Positions 1 to 11,238 of a stretch of DNA of 28,812 bases are shown here, piece after piece. Where the stretch lies: positions 1 through 28,812 of the forward strand of contig JAIPMN010001731.1 of assembly GCA_020650975.1 (NCBI GenBank), in the 5' to 3' direction. Source of the stretch: Apostichopus californicus. Taxonomy: Eukaryota > Echinodermata > Holothuroidea > Aspidochirotida > Stichopodidae. The notes beneath the pieces are model-generated. The model was not told where the DNA came from. It worked only from the letters and a program-made list of their open reading frames with translations, and made no database searches. The position numbers and the translations under genes were made by a program. How positions within the stretch are numbered: position 1 is the first letter of the stretch; each line of letters begins with the position of its first letter.

Positions 1-624
1 TTTTAGTGATACACATGTGACCAATCAAGATAAAGAGTAATTACGCAGACTGCATGGTGATGGTAATTCATTGTCAAACCTGTCATTTTTCACCAGTTTC
101 TTTACATCTTGTTCTCTTCAATGTAGACCAACCAAGTGATCTATTTATTGGCATATATATTGATCAATATAAACTTCTATGACTGTCATTTATGCATGTA
201 ACAATTAAACATAAGACTGCTTCATTATGCAACCTGCTTCCAGGTGAAGTGACCTGACCTATATCTTTCTTTGATATGATGACAGTCTACATTCCCCATG
301 CATCTCTTTGCACAACCAAAAGTAAATCTCAGGTCCCCCAATGATCATATAGCATCTTGTGCAGTCCTTGGTGTTTTATAATACTTACTGGGACTTTGAT
401 AAATCCATCAAGTTAATCGTGAGTTACGTGAGCGAACAAAATCACCTTAAAGTGATCCTCTACAAATTACAGTATATTGACAAATGTATCAGTGTCATAT
501 ATTTATCACAACAAGAACACAAAGAAAAAAATAAATCAGTTTATGGTGAGTTAGTTTTAAGATTAAACTAAAATGACTATTAAACCATCACAAAGGTGAT
601 TGTTAAGAGTCAAAAACATACAAC
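1..624 (-). other. mib1 intron, left edge of window
   Basis: AT-rich intronic sequence with no recognisable coding block, RNA gene or repeat. A plus-strand open frame at 359-571 shows no known motif and lacks splice or start support. The intron continues past the window edge. Confidence 0.6.
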
Positions 625-1621
625 TACTGGACCTAACAGACAGTCTCTGCTGCTGTGGTGACATACAGCATGTTTCATGAAAGATTGTTCTTCATACTGG
701 ACCTAACAGACAGTTTCTTCTGCTGCGGTGACATACAGCATGTTCCATCAAAGATTGTTTTCCTACTGGAGCTAACAGACAGTCTCTGCTGCTACGGTGA
801 CATACAGCATGTTTCATGAAAGATTATTTTCCTACTGGACCTAACAGACAGTTTCTGCTGCTGTGGTGACATACAGCATGTTTCATGAAAGATTGTTTTC
901 CTACTGGACCTAACAGACAGTCTCTGCTGCTGTGGTGACATACAGCTTGTCTCATGAAAGATCATTTTCCTACTGGACCTAACAACCAGTTTCTGCTGCT
1001 GTGGTGACATACAGCATGTTTCATGAAAGATTGTTTTCCTACTGGACTTAACGGACAGTTTCTGTTGCTACGGTGACATACAGCATGTTTCATGAAAGAT
1101 TGTTTTCCTACTGGACCTAACAGACAGTCTCTGCTGTTGTGGTGACATACAGCCTGTTTCATGAAAGATGGTTTTCCTACTGGACCTAACAGACAGTTTC
1201 TGCTGCTGAGGTGACATACAGCCTGTTTCATGAAAGATGGTTTTCCTACTGGACCTAACAGACAGTTTCTGCTGCTGAGGTGACATACAGCCTGTTTCAT
1301 GAAAGATGGTTTTCCTACTGGACCTAACAGACAGTTTCTGCTGCTGAGGTAACATACAGCCTGTTTCATGAAAGATGGTTTTCCTACTGGACCTAACAGA
1401 CAGTTTCTGCTGCTGAGGTGACATACAGCCTGTTTCATGAAAGATGGTTTTCCTACTGGACCTAACAGACAGTTTCTGCTGCTAGGGTGACATACAGCCT
1501 GTTTCATGAAAGATGGTTTTCCTACTGGACCTAACAGACAGTTTCTGCTGCTGAGGTGACATACAGCCTGTTTCATGAAAGATGGTTTTCCTACTGGACC
1601 TAACAGACAGTTTCTGCTGCT
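625..1621. repeat. 69-bp minisatellite, 14 full copies plus a partial
   Basis: A tandem array whose unit starts at TACTGGACCTAACAGACAG. Unit starts fall at 625, 695, 764, 833 and then every 69 bases to 1592, with one 70-base unit at the left end. The last unit is truncated after about 30 bases. Units from about 1109 rightwards share GCCTGTTTCATGAAAGATGG and are nearly identical. Units to the left carry GCATGTTTCATGAAAGATTG and more substitutions, so the right part looks like the younger expansion. Because 69 is a multiple of three, long open frames arise on the minus strand (962-1576 and 1068-1424). These are a by-product of the repeat and are not called as genes. Confidence 0.97.
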
Positions 1622-4600
1622 ACAGGGTTTCTTGTTTTTACTAGAAAGTACCGGGAAGTGTGGTCATCATGGGTATTGCTAAATTCACATCGTAACAGGG
1701 GATTCCTGCAACTAAGAGGCCATTGTTGTTACAACCATTGACTACTCCTCCTTTGAGTTATTGCCTATTTGCCCCAATTACAGGTTTGGTTTTTGTTTGC
1801 AACTTTAAAAGTGTCCAGAAAATTAAGCCTACAGAAAATTCTTACATATACACTACAAAGTAACAGACAACTTTCACATTATTCCCTGAAAATACAAAAT
1901 TCCAAAAGTGGATGTAACTGTCTAGTATCAGAATCTGAGCTTAACACAGGAGCAAGAGAAGAATTCTAGGCCACTCTCATTAACAGTATTGATCATTCCT
2001 CAGTTTATAATAGTATGGTGGGATGAACATGATAAAATGATTTATTTCTTAATGAAATCATCTTTCTAAGATGAACCCTAATATTGTTGTCAAATCTCTC
2101 CAAATCCTTCACATGACGTGCCACACTGTTCAGCAACAAGCACAATAAATGGTGTAGCATATATACTGTAGTTCTGGTACAGGCTTTGCTGACACATCTC
2201 TGGTATCAGAGATGCCCCAGGCTAAATTTCACACATATTTTTGCTTGGTCAAAATACAAATAACCCATCTCTAAAAGAACTTCACAACCACCTGGGGCAA
2301 TTTTACTCCTTGCATACCTACATGTGCTGTGTGAGAAGAATTCTGCTGAATGGACACCAAAAATACCAAAAACTGATTCGCCTAAATTACAAAAGTGTCA
2401 TAAGCAAACGACCAGGGCATTTATGGTATCGATCCCTGGGTAACTCTTTAGTCTTTCCAAAATGAGTAAAGGGTTTGCATTGAGCGAACAATATAAATCA
2501 GCTTTTAAAAAAAGCTTCCTCATATAGCTTCATCAGATCATAAGATTTCCATATAAGCCTTGAAATAAATATCACAGTTGTTTTAAATCACAATTTACAA
2601 ATTAAAACTGGGATGACTGAAGGACATTCCCAAATCATTTAGTTATTATCCGGACCATGTGATTGTTTACATAACTAGTTTCTCACTGAATACATTATAC
2701 CAAAGCAGTACCATGTCAACAAGATACACCACTGGTAACTACAACAAGAAAACTCATACCACACACATGATGACCTTCGAGAATCGTTTGTGGTTACGCT
2801 ACCCAATTTCAACTATACCACTTGGAGGGAGGGGGGGGGGGACTTCCCCTCTGGTTCGCCTCAAAATCATAACACATATTTTTCACGCCGCCAACTTGTC
2901 CCAGACATTTATAATAAACCTCGGCCCAAAGCAGTAAATCACCTGCCATGGTAATTCAAATTGAGTCAGAGCTCAATCGTAACTCAATTTACTACACTGG
3001 CTGGCAAACTGCTAGGGAGACGATTAAACGTGAAGGATTCACCACTATGTAACGACCCGGCTGCCGGGTGGGATGTTTTATTTGCAACAGGTTAAACACA
3101 TACTCTAGTGCAGCATATCAAGCTACACTGATGATGGTTGCACACAGTGTTGTATGATGATGTCTGTATGAGATATATCTATTATGCCAGGGAGCAAGCG
3201 GTTAGTTACCGCAGAAGAGTACCACAAACCTGCTCTCTTACTGCAACAGAGAAGCTAACTGAAATCATAATGCTTCAGATACTGTACTTAGAAATTTATA
3301 TATTTCATTAAGGTCAAATGATCCAATACATGTTCAGACACACACGAAAATATGAATATTAAAGCAAAATGGAAATTTAAAACAAACTCACAAATGATAC
3401 ACATTCAGCTCATAAACTTCTCCATGTAGAAAGAATTACATTCTGCACGAACCAACACATGGTCAGTTAGAAGGACCAGAAGCTGCACAACTATTCTATC
3501 ACTGCCAAAACATATGTAGATTCTTAATGAAATTGAACCACATTTTTTCCTAGTTTCAATTATTGTAAAAAGGCCTTTTTCCTTTCATTTCCTTTTTTTC
3601 TTTGTCTTAAAGTAATTTATGCCAACATTTTCTAAACATTTATTAGAGACAAACTAAAGAGAGGTTGCAGGGAAAATTATGAAACCTGCATCTTTTTGTT
3701 CAAACTTCTTCTTCTTTGGATACATAACCAGGAATTGTTCTGCTTTCTAAGTCAAACACAGTTTTACAAACCAGGAACTGAAGTTTGTGAACCTATACGT
3801 ATCAAATCTCATTTCTTTACAAGTTTTTATCAATTTTAACATGTTTTGACTGACTATAGAATAAATATTAATATGTATGTATCCCAACAAACCCCATGAA
3901 TTGGACTGATATCACACTGTGCCTTTGTAAACAAAAAGTAAAAGTTTACAACGGAGTTCAGTTTTTGCTGCTAGCAACTGTGAAGTTTTAAGAATTTTGC
4001 TTATTCCAAAAAGATATAAATATTCCAAAAAGATATAAAAAAGATTCTATGAATACTGGAACAACATTTTAGGCAATGTTATGTGGCATTTTGCAACACC
4101 ATTATTTTTAACAGTCACCCATCATTCATTGTCACGTGGTAAGCATCTTCATCCATTTATCACTACCTTAACAACTGCTGTTAGTGTTTCATTAATTATA
4201 ACTAATTACCAGATGTATGTATATCCCACTTGTCTCCCAAACTTACAACCCCTAGCCCCCACTCGCCCCCCCCCCCTCCCCCCTTCTTTGGATTGCAGTT
4301 AAGTATCGGCAAGATATTAATGATACCAATCAATACAACTTCTAAGAGGACAATGAGTGTTTATATTGCTTCCCTCTCTAGATAGAAATTGTCTATAATA
4401 ACAGCCAGGTGATGTCATACTGTGTCCATCTACCAGCCGACTATGATTAAATTATTTCCGTTGGCTGTAAGACGTCACTTCTAATAGTGACCCATCGTCC
4501 ATCACTATGGTCATCAATCTATACTTACCTTCATTGCAAAAATTAATAACAATTATTATTAGTACTTAACAATCAAGAGTTATGGGTAAAATTTTTCTAT

Positions 4601-5340
4601 GGCAGGCCAAAGGATACAATCTCTATTGGACTGGAACGATCTACCTAAACCATTTCGCTAAGTAATTAATTTTGTATCTTGATTTGAATACAACTTCAAC
4701 AAATATTGAAGACCTTCTTTATAAAATATTAGCTTCCCTCTCCATGATGATCATGATGTTATACCATGTCAATCTAACAGCACATAATGATCAATTCATT
4801 TGAGACGGTCATTAAATGCCACCTAACTTACTGACCCTCCATCCATCGACTTTATCATCAGGTAGCTGCTTGCTTCCCCATCCAACTACTACTGCAGGCT
4901 TTTACTGTAATCATTATAATTGGTTAGCTATGGGTAACTGTATGATCCACTAACAGTTACTACTAAAGTCTGTGATTGCCTTCATCATGTAATAAAATGG
5001 CAGTTCACTTCTAAATCGACGTGTAAGCTGTGACCATCCTCCAGTTAATGATTCAATGTTGTAATCCTCCACACAAGAGATCTGAACCTAACCAGATTTT
5101 TTTGTCCTTCTTGTCTCATTTAATCGTTTTTAAAGGGAGCGCATGAAATTAGCTATAAATAATCATTACGGAAGAACAGCCAAACTTTCCCGTTATGATT
5201 ATATTTTTGCTTCCAAGTTATTCTAAGCCTTAAAATTTATTTCTTCATGGCATCATTGCATTCATTTGGCTACTTTTGTTTCTGGGATAATGGTTACCAA
5301 CTTTAAGTAACATCCTTGCATATGTATTGAGAGTCACCAT
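1622..5340 (-). other. mib1 intron without recognisable genes
   Basis: This stretch is non-coding as far as I can see. It holds an 11-base G run at 2831-2841 and a C-run tract at 4266-4283 (C11, T, C6). A short direct duplication at about 4004-4038 contains ATTCCAAAAAGATATAAA twice. The open frames present (for example plus 2659-2937 and 4081-4302) show no domain, conserved motif or splice context. Confidence 0.55.
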
Positions 5341-5652
5341 TAGGGATGTGCTCAGGAATATCTGAATGCCGGGCAGATTGTGCGGTAGTGTGATCCACAC
5401 CCTGGGAGAGGGATCTCATGGGTGGGGTACCCCCTCTCCACTGGACAAATATTGCACATGAAGTATGCTTAGGTGGTGCTATTTTTCCTATTCTGTGCCA
5501 TGTATTCTCCCAGATTTTGGTTATGGTAAAATTTGTTAAATTATCATAAAAAAACTGCTGGGCGGAAATGTTTAAAATACTGTTTGTGCTGGGCGGCATT
5601 CAGAACTGCTGGGCACAGCCGCCTGGTGCCGCCCAGTGTGAGCACATCCCTG
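5341..5652. mobile_element. small terminal-inverted-repeat element (MITE-like)
   Basis: The ends are TAGGGATGTGCTCA at 5341-5354 and TGAGCACATCCCTG at 5639-5652, which gives a 13-base perfect inverted repeat AGGGATGTGCTCA. A second inverted pair lies inside: TCTGAATGCCG at 5361-5371 and CGGCATTCAGA at 5594-5604. CACCAT flanks the element on both sides (5335-5340 and 5653-5658), consistent with a target-site duplication of at least six bases. The termini resemble hAT-family ends, which normally have 8-bp duplications, so the class is uncertain. The 312-bp length means it is non-autonomous. An open frame on the minus strand inside it (5303-5599) is not considered a gene. Confidence 0.7.
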
Positions 5653-5884
5653 CACCATGCAAGACCTTTGTGGTGTCGATGTACTGTGTACATCCAAGTC
5701 TAAGATTCACAGGATTAATCCCTTCTGAGTGAAGACCACAATTTCTCTTGACTATAGCAAGGTATTCATTCCAGACCAGACACTAAACATCTTTAATTTA
5801 TGAGTTACATGTCATGCGTTTAAGTTTTTTATTTGTTTTTGTTTCATTCTGGTACTCACCAACTACCTTTAATAATGCCCTTAC

Positions 5885-6082
5885 CTGTAAGCTTGGATGA
5901 CATTCCAATTTCAGAAGCATTTCCACAACTCCAAAATGTCCTTTGTTAACTCCGATGTGAAGGGCAGTTTGACGGCGTTTGTTCCTGGCATTGAGATCCA
6001 CCCCTCCAGATTGTAACAGTTCAATGATGGAGGGTTCGTCTCCAAATGCTGCATGGTGAATGGCCCTGTCACCGTCTTTGTC
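5885..6082 (-). CDS. mib1: mib1 exon E: ankyrin repeats 3 and 4
   Basis: This internal mib1 exon has 66 codons in phase 0 at both ends. It begins [20 protein letters not shown], an ankyrin repeat, followed by [20 protein letters not shown] and [19 protein letters not shown], a second one. [11 protein letters not shown] and NKGH are near-identical to vertebrate MIB1. The usual LHIA is LHIG here. The acceptor is CACTCGACAG (6092-6083), with a poor pyrimidine tract. The donor is GTAAGG from 5884. The next expected block, beginning roughly (D)SEGDTPLHDAI in the family, was searched for on the minus strand down to position 1 and not found. The following intron is therefore longer than 5.8 kb. Confidence 0.95.
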
Positions 6083-6991
6083 CTGTCGAGTGACATGATA
6101 TTAAAGCCATTACATCATACTACTTGTATACAAACCAAGCAGGGTGATCACAGCCAAAAGTCTGTGAAATCTCGAAATGTAATATATAGTTTGAAGATTA
6201 CAACTAGTGCACTGACCAGCCTACAATACAAGCACCGTACTCTTGTTTTACCATGTACTATCTGGGTAACCTTCATAGTGCACTGTTAATAACTTGAAAA
6301 GCACATTCATTCTCCTTCTTCCATCCACAGTATGTGGGAAAAGGGAATCATAGTGCACTACTTGTGCAGAGACAGGTAAGCATAGGTGCTATACCTTTAT
6401 TGCTTCAAAAATATCTCAAATACCACTGTACTGCAGCAGGTGTCTTGTTGGCATATTGAGATATCACCAAACAATGTTTGCACTAACTTAGTATTGAGAT
6501 ATCACCAAACAATGTTTGCACTAACTTAGTATTGAGATATCACCAAACAATGTTTGCACTAAATTAGTATTGAGATATCACCAAACAATGTTTGCACTAA
6601 CTCAGTATTGAGATATCACCAAACAATGTTTGCACTGACTTGGTATGTGAACCCTTCAGGCCGTAAGCTTCAATGGGATTAGGCTGCGTATTACAGGTTA
6701 TAAAGAGAATTTTTGGTTCTCTGTTGCCCATTGCTTCAATCTATATTTCCGTCTGCCCTGCATTCGGAAATCAATGTTGATAATCTCCTACTGTACAATA
6801 TAGAGTAGCTTTACCCATATATAGGATAATTACAAGTTTTAATACAACAGTCAGTAAAACTTAGCTGGTTCTGTCTGTAAATGAGGTTAAGAAGAAATTA
6901 CACAAACTTGAAGCTCTTCTTTTATGGAATGTATTTATGGAATGACCAATATCCTATGGATTCCATTTTGTCAATTTTAAATCGTTCATAC
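6083..6991 (-). other. mib1 intron between exons D and E
   Basis: A 909-bp intron with donor GTATG at 6991 and acceptor CAG at 6085-6083. A fifth of it is a tandem repeat, given as its own entry. Nothing else is recognisable. Confidence 0.85.
6454..6643. repeat. 38-bp tandem repeat, five copies
   Basis: Copies start at 6454, 6492, 6530, 6568 and 6606, each beginning TATTGAGATATCACCAAACA and continuing ATGTTTGCACTAACTTAG with one or two substitutions. The array sits inside the short intron between exons D and E. The near-identity of the copies points to a recent expansion and likely length polymorphism. Confidence 0.96.
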
Positions 6992-7099
6992 CTCAACTTC
7001 CATATCCACGCCATGTTTGATGAAGACATTAACCACATCTGTGTGCCCATTCTGACTAGCTGCCTGGAGGGCTGTGTGTCCTGCAAATTGCACGTTTAC
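6992..7099 (-). CDS. mib1: mib1 exon D: ankyrin repeat 2
   Basis: This internal mib1 exon has 36 codons in phase 0 at both ends. [20 protein letters not shown] is an ankyrin repeat with the usual G-HTALQ-A-NGH pattern, followed by [11 protein letters not shown]. It corresponds to the MIB1 stretch directly after the residues of exon C, so no exon is missing in the 18-kb gap. The acceptor is TTTTCATAG (7108-7100) and the donor is GTATG from 6991, a weaker donor than the others in this gene. Ankyrin repeats in this protein are structural and lie between the ligand-binding REP part and the RING fingers. Confidence 0.94.
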
Positions 7100-7602
7100 C
7101 TATGAAAATAAAGCAAAAAAATGTCCAAAGTTTAAGTTTAGAAAATCACTCTCCAAGGAACATTTATATACCATAGAAAAGATGTATGTATAGTATGATT
7201 CATCATTCATGTATGTTAGAATTGGCAAAATTTGAAACTGTCTTAACTTCTTATGAAATTGCACCATTCCTGTATCTTCCTTTTTCTACTGAAGTTTGGT
7301 TTTAATGCTTTCATTGGGAAATTATCTCTCATTAAAGCAAGTTTTGTCCCTCAAGCTTACAGACTTATATATTCCTTTTTCAATATTATAGTTTTATAAT
7401 TCATTTCAATTTTTCATGGGCAGCAAGAGTAACAAACACTACAGTGATGCAGTAAGAATAACTGAACATTCTTAATGTCTTTTAAGATGCAGTTGAACAA
7501 TAGCATAAATGGTCCCCAATCTTCTCAGACTCCTGTGAGTACTGTATGTTGGTGAACATTGTTATTACTGGTACAAATCTCCCATCCTCATGGGATCAAA
7601 AG
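7100..7602 (-). other. mib1 intron, left end of the 18-kb intron
   Basis: AT-rich sequence containing the pyrimidine tract and acceptor for exon D. No coding block is visible on the minus strand. On the plus strand it would be the 5' flank of the candidate nested gene at 7603, but no convincing TATA or initiator arrangement can be picked out. Confidence 0.5.
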
Positions 7603-7681
7603 ATGAAGAGTGGTTATCTTTTCTTAATCCTTGCTGTCATTTCAGCATTCAATGTCTGTCAAGCATGTTGCAAAGAAAGAT
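7603..7681 (+). CDS. candidate nested gene, exon 1: signal peptide
   Basis: I do not recognise the gene. An ATG with A at -3 opens a typical secretory signal: MKSGYLFLILAVISAFNVCQ, with one lysine, a hydrophobic core of about 14 residues and a predicted cut after the next Ala (residue 21). The mature part starts CCKER. The frame meets a consensus donor, GTAAGT, at 7682, one base after codon 26 (phase 1). That is the usual place for the first intron in small secreted cysteine-rich proteins. Without splicing the frame runs to a stop at 7774-7776 (57 residues, Cys-rich then Tyr-rich), which is an alternative. It lies antisense to mib1 within its long intron. Seen: the signal and the donor. Inferred: that it is expressed. 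Confidence 0.35.
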
Positions 7682-10337
7682 GTAAGTTTCCTAGATATGA
7701 ATGTGATAATCACATAACACAGTACTACTTACTGTGCGATTACTTACAATATATAAACTATAACTATATATTTTAGACTAATATTCAGAAATGTTTAAAA
7801 TATTGAAGGAGTACCATCCAAAGTCAGAACGGAATACGTTTATGCTCAAAGTACATTGCTAACCCCACATCCCAGCCCCCTCCACATGCCCACCCCACCC
7901 CCACTACCATACCTTTTAGTCCCGAATATACATTTAATACAAGCTAGAAGAAAATTGAGTTGACTTAGTTTTCATAAATACAAAACTATTGATCACTGAG
8001 GCCTTCACCCCATAAATTATTCTACAAATTTTTGTTTTCTGTTTTCAAAAACCTCCATTCGCCTTTTATATAATTCTTGAGTGATAACAAAACACCAACC
8101 GATTTTTTCAAGTTTGTAAATTGCACTATTGTACATTGTCAACAAAGCTGTCAATAAATCTTGCGAAGCTAAAACTTTGCTTAATAAACTCAATAAGCTA
8201 CTTTAAGATGGTACAGTAGGTCTCATTCAAGAATCACTAAAACCACATGGTTCTATGGTAGAGGTACTCCATGATTAGCCTCCAACTGTGACGATTATGT
8301 GCTAATTAAAAGAACAACAAGATAAATGTTATTATAGAAATCATCCCAAGGACCACCGACGTAAGGCTAGCTACCGCTGACAGTTCGCTAAACTCAGGAC
8401 CTCTTAGGAAAAACATTTGAAGAAGCAATCAAAAACATGATATGAAAACATATGGATTTATAGTGAGGGGGAGGGGAGGGGGGTGAATGTGGATAAACAC
8501 ATTCATGAGAATTACTTAGCTGATAAATTGATGGATAGACCATGAGACAGTTAAAGTTCCATTCCAAACAATTAATAAATGTACAAACAATTCCATCACA
8601 TAAATAATATAGCTAGATCAAAAGTTCAAAAGTTATATAAATTAAGCACTGTCATTTATATAATACAAGTTACACTATGCAACTACAGTCACAAACCAAT
8701 GATGGCAAATGTTACTAGAACAATTGGCTTGTAAAATTGCTTCCATACTAATTAACAGTATAGATCTATGCTTTGTCTTATTCACTTGTAATTTGAATGT
8801 GCAGGTCAATATTGTGTATATAAAGATGTATGCAAGCTTAATAGCACCACTAGATTAGCAATTTTTGTTTTTGTCTTCTCTTCAAATTATTGTATGGACG
8901 TCACGTTTCACAAGCAAGCTTACGGGCAGCACCAAAATTGATTTTGAAGGGTTACGCAATTAATTTGTCCAACTTTGCAAACAAAGACTAGATTACAATG
9001 GAAGGTTTCAGATTGTAATTTCAAAGTTTTTCTGCGACTAAGTTTCAATAATTTTGCTACCATGACTTGAATGAATGCCATATTCTATGAGAAATATTGC
9101 ATATATTCCAGACATGTATATATCTGTATCATAACAGGGAATTGTAAGTACAGTAGCAGCTCCATGGTTATTGTAAATTAGTTTAATAACATCTTGTATA
9201 ATTGGTTTAAAAAAATTTGGCTGATTGTAACTTATAACATGTGAGCACCAGCCTTTCTATATGCAAAGTAATGAGCAAATACCAAAAATTTAATGTAGAT
9301 CAGTTTTGACAAATATTTTGAAGGTAATAAGCCTATAAAATTGAGTGACAATAAGTCAGAGGTGAGATTCTCACAAGCAATGTCCAGCTTAGGTATAACA
9401 AAGAAAGGGATGGGCCACATTGTTAATCCCATGTATGTTTGTGTTACACAGTGCTTACATAATAGTAACATACTATATCTTGTGATATTAACAAACATTT
9501 TAGAAATAAGAATAAGAGCATTGGAGCCAGACATTGTCATTACAAACAACATTGGTTAATCTTAGTAATTTGATCTACAGCTAGCAGTATGTGCTGATCT
9601 ATGTTACACAGCAAAAACCACTGTGCCCTTATCTGGTTGGTGATTTAGGTCACATGAAACATATATATTCCCCTCTATTAAGCACTGGTCTTTCTATTAT
9701 TCATCGCTTCTTTAACTGGTCGTTGAACTCACGCAAGTAGTTCAGAAAGTCTGATGACCTTACAAACAGCCAATCAGAGACATTTATAGCAAGCTATGTG
9801 CCGGGAAAGCGGAACCAAATTTAACTCTTGGCCATAGCTAAACATCCGGCATGCAATGATAACGTCTTTACCATATGGTTGGTTTAACCTACTAGCAGCT
9901 CAACATAACGATCACAAGTTAAGACTTTGAACCAGTCATAATAGTCTAACAGTCACTGTCCTCCAGTCCTCTGATATAATTGTTCAGCATGTGTCTGAAC
10001 GAGTTAAACTAAATAGAGTCAGCAAAGTCTAGATTTGTTTTCTCATTTTTTTTTCTCCTTCTTGTGGGATGTAACTGTTGGAATTGACGACTACAGTGCT
10101 CAAGCAGGGCGAGAAAGAAACTACCTCTGTGACTTGACCCGACAGACCAGAAGATCCAACCTAGGGGGTAAGGGGTCCCCTTTCAAATGGTGGAACTTGT
10201 GGAGAACAGCTTCACAGCCATCATTAGTTGATGCAAACTAAAATCCAACTGGTTGGAATAGACAGGCATCAGGGAGAAGAAATTCCCAGGAGCAGATTCC
10301 CTGTGGACACTGCAAGATGTTTGCTCTACATGCATGA
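7682..10337 (-). other. intronic sequence, no genes recognised
   Basis: Intronic on the mib1 strand, and also intronic for the candidate plus-strand nested gene. It holds a C-run cluster at 7863-7902 (G-rich on the transcribed mib1 strand) and a G-run cluster at 8467-8483. Open frames such as minus 9232-9552 and plus 9341-9559 overlap each other and show no motif or splice support. No RNA gene was found. Confidence 0.5.
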
Positions 10338-10427
10338 TGACGTCAATGATGTCATTCTTTACATTAGCTGGATGAATCAAGTTTCCCTATATCTTTCTCC
10401 ACTGACGTCATCCCCCTGATGATGTCA
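10338..10427. promoter_or_regulatory. cluster of CRE-like palindromes
   Basis: Two perfect cAMP-response elements, TGACGTCA, lie at 10338-10345 and 10403-10410. Each is followed closely by a one-mismatch copy, TGATGTCA, at 10347-10354 and 10420-10427. This is the site bound by CREB/ATF-type bZIP factors in animals. Four sites in 90 bp in the same CRE-then-TGATGTCA order are unlikely in such AT-rich sequence. It could be an intronic enhancer or a promoter for an unannotated transcript. Whether it is active cannot be seen. Confidence 0.45.
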
Positions 10428-10553
10428 TAGGCCTTAATATCACACATTACAAAAGTCTAGATCTTCATGAAAGCTGTTGTAGGAACCTATTAAAGGTTAT
10501 GAGTAAACATCCATACATGTATGAAACCCTCTAATGTAGTAGATTTACAACGA

Positions 10554-10858
10554 TACAATTAGGGTGTTATCCATTTAATCATTCCAAAGTATCAATAATG
10601 AATTTGATAATTTGTACAATTAGGATGTTACCACAGTATCTATAATGAAGTTGATACTGTTCAGTTAAAATGTTCTCCATTAATTCATTCCACAGATCTA
10701 TAATGAGGTTGATACTGTACAATTAGGATGTTACCACAGTATCTATAATGAAGTTGATACTGTTCAGTTAAAATGTTCTCCATTAATTCATTCCACAGAT
10801 CTATAATGAAGTTGATACTGTACAATTAGCATACATTTCTCATTTATTCATTCCACAG
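10554..10858. repeat. 103-bp higher-order tandem repeat, about 2.5 copies
   Basis: TACAATTAGGATGTTACCAC starts copies at 10615 and 10718, and a diverged partial copy starts at 10821. A degenerate half-unit precedes them at 10554. Each 103-bp unit is itself two related halves, both containing TCTATAATGA followed by GTTGATACTG, so a half-unit of about 50 bp was duplicated first and the pair was then amplified. Confidence 0.9.
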
Positions 10859-11238
10859 CATTTTTACTTGGGCCAAGCTCTCTTCTGGAGATATCATACT
10901 TGCAAGACTTCTCACAATTTGACCTCTGGTGACCTCTGCTGAATATGCATCAATGTACTAAATTATATGAAATTTGTATTTACTTTCCTTCTAGAGATAT
11001 GTTTTTTACAAGCAAGGCATCACATTTAATTAGACTGTAAAATTAGATTCCAGGTCATTAACAATGATACTGTCGGCCTACTGCATTAATTACATACTTG
11101 AATGTAAATCACTATACAACCATCAATATACTTGTCAGTTACATGAAAATGTGTCATGTACATAGCAGATGAGCATCAACAGTCTGTTTAAATTATCTAT
11201 GTTGTACAGTATATGTAGAGTAACAACGAGGCTAAAAT

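Noticed and set aside
962..1576. 204-residue open frame on the minus strand
   Set aside because: It is the in-frame reading of the 69-bp minisatellite, with no splice, start or domain support.
6924..6945. TGGAATGTA, the start of miR-1
   Set aside because: The match stops after nine bases and the rest of the highly conserved mature sequence is not present.
7670..7705. CC-x3-C after the signal peptide, like an insulin A chain
   Set aside because: The spacing to the next cysteine is six rather than eight, there is no B chain, and the donor at 7682 would split the motif.
10116..10161. Possible extra plus-strand exon (phase 1 at both ends, donor GTAAGG) between the two parts of the nested gene candidate
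   Set aside because: The acceptor AG lacks a good tract next to it, and the encoded stretch has only one cysteine and no other support.
10160..10185. GGGTCCCCTTTCAAATGG, resembling miR-133 (GGTCCCCTTCAACC)
   Set aside because: It has an inserted T and a mismatched second half, and no obvious hairpin partner.
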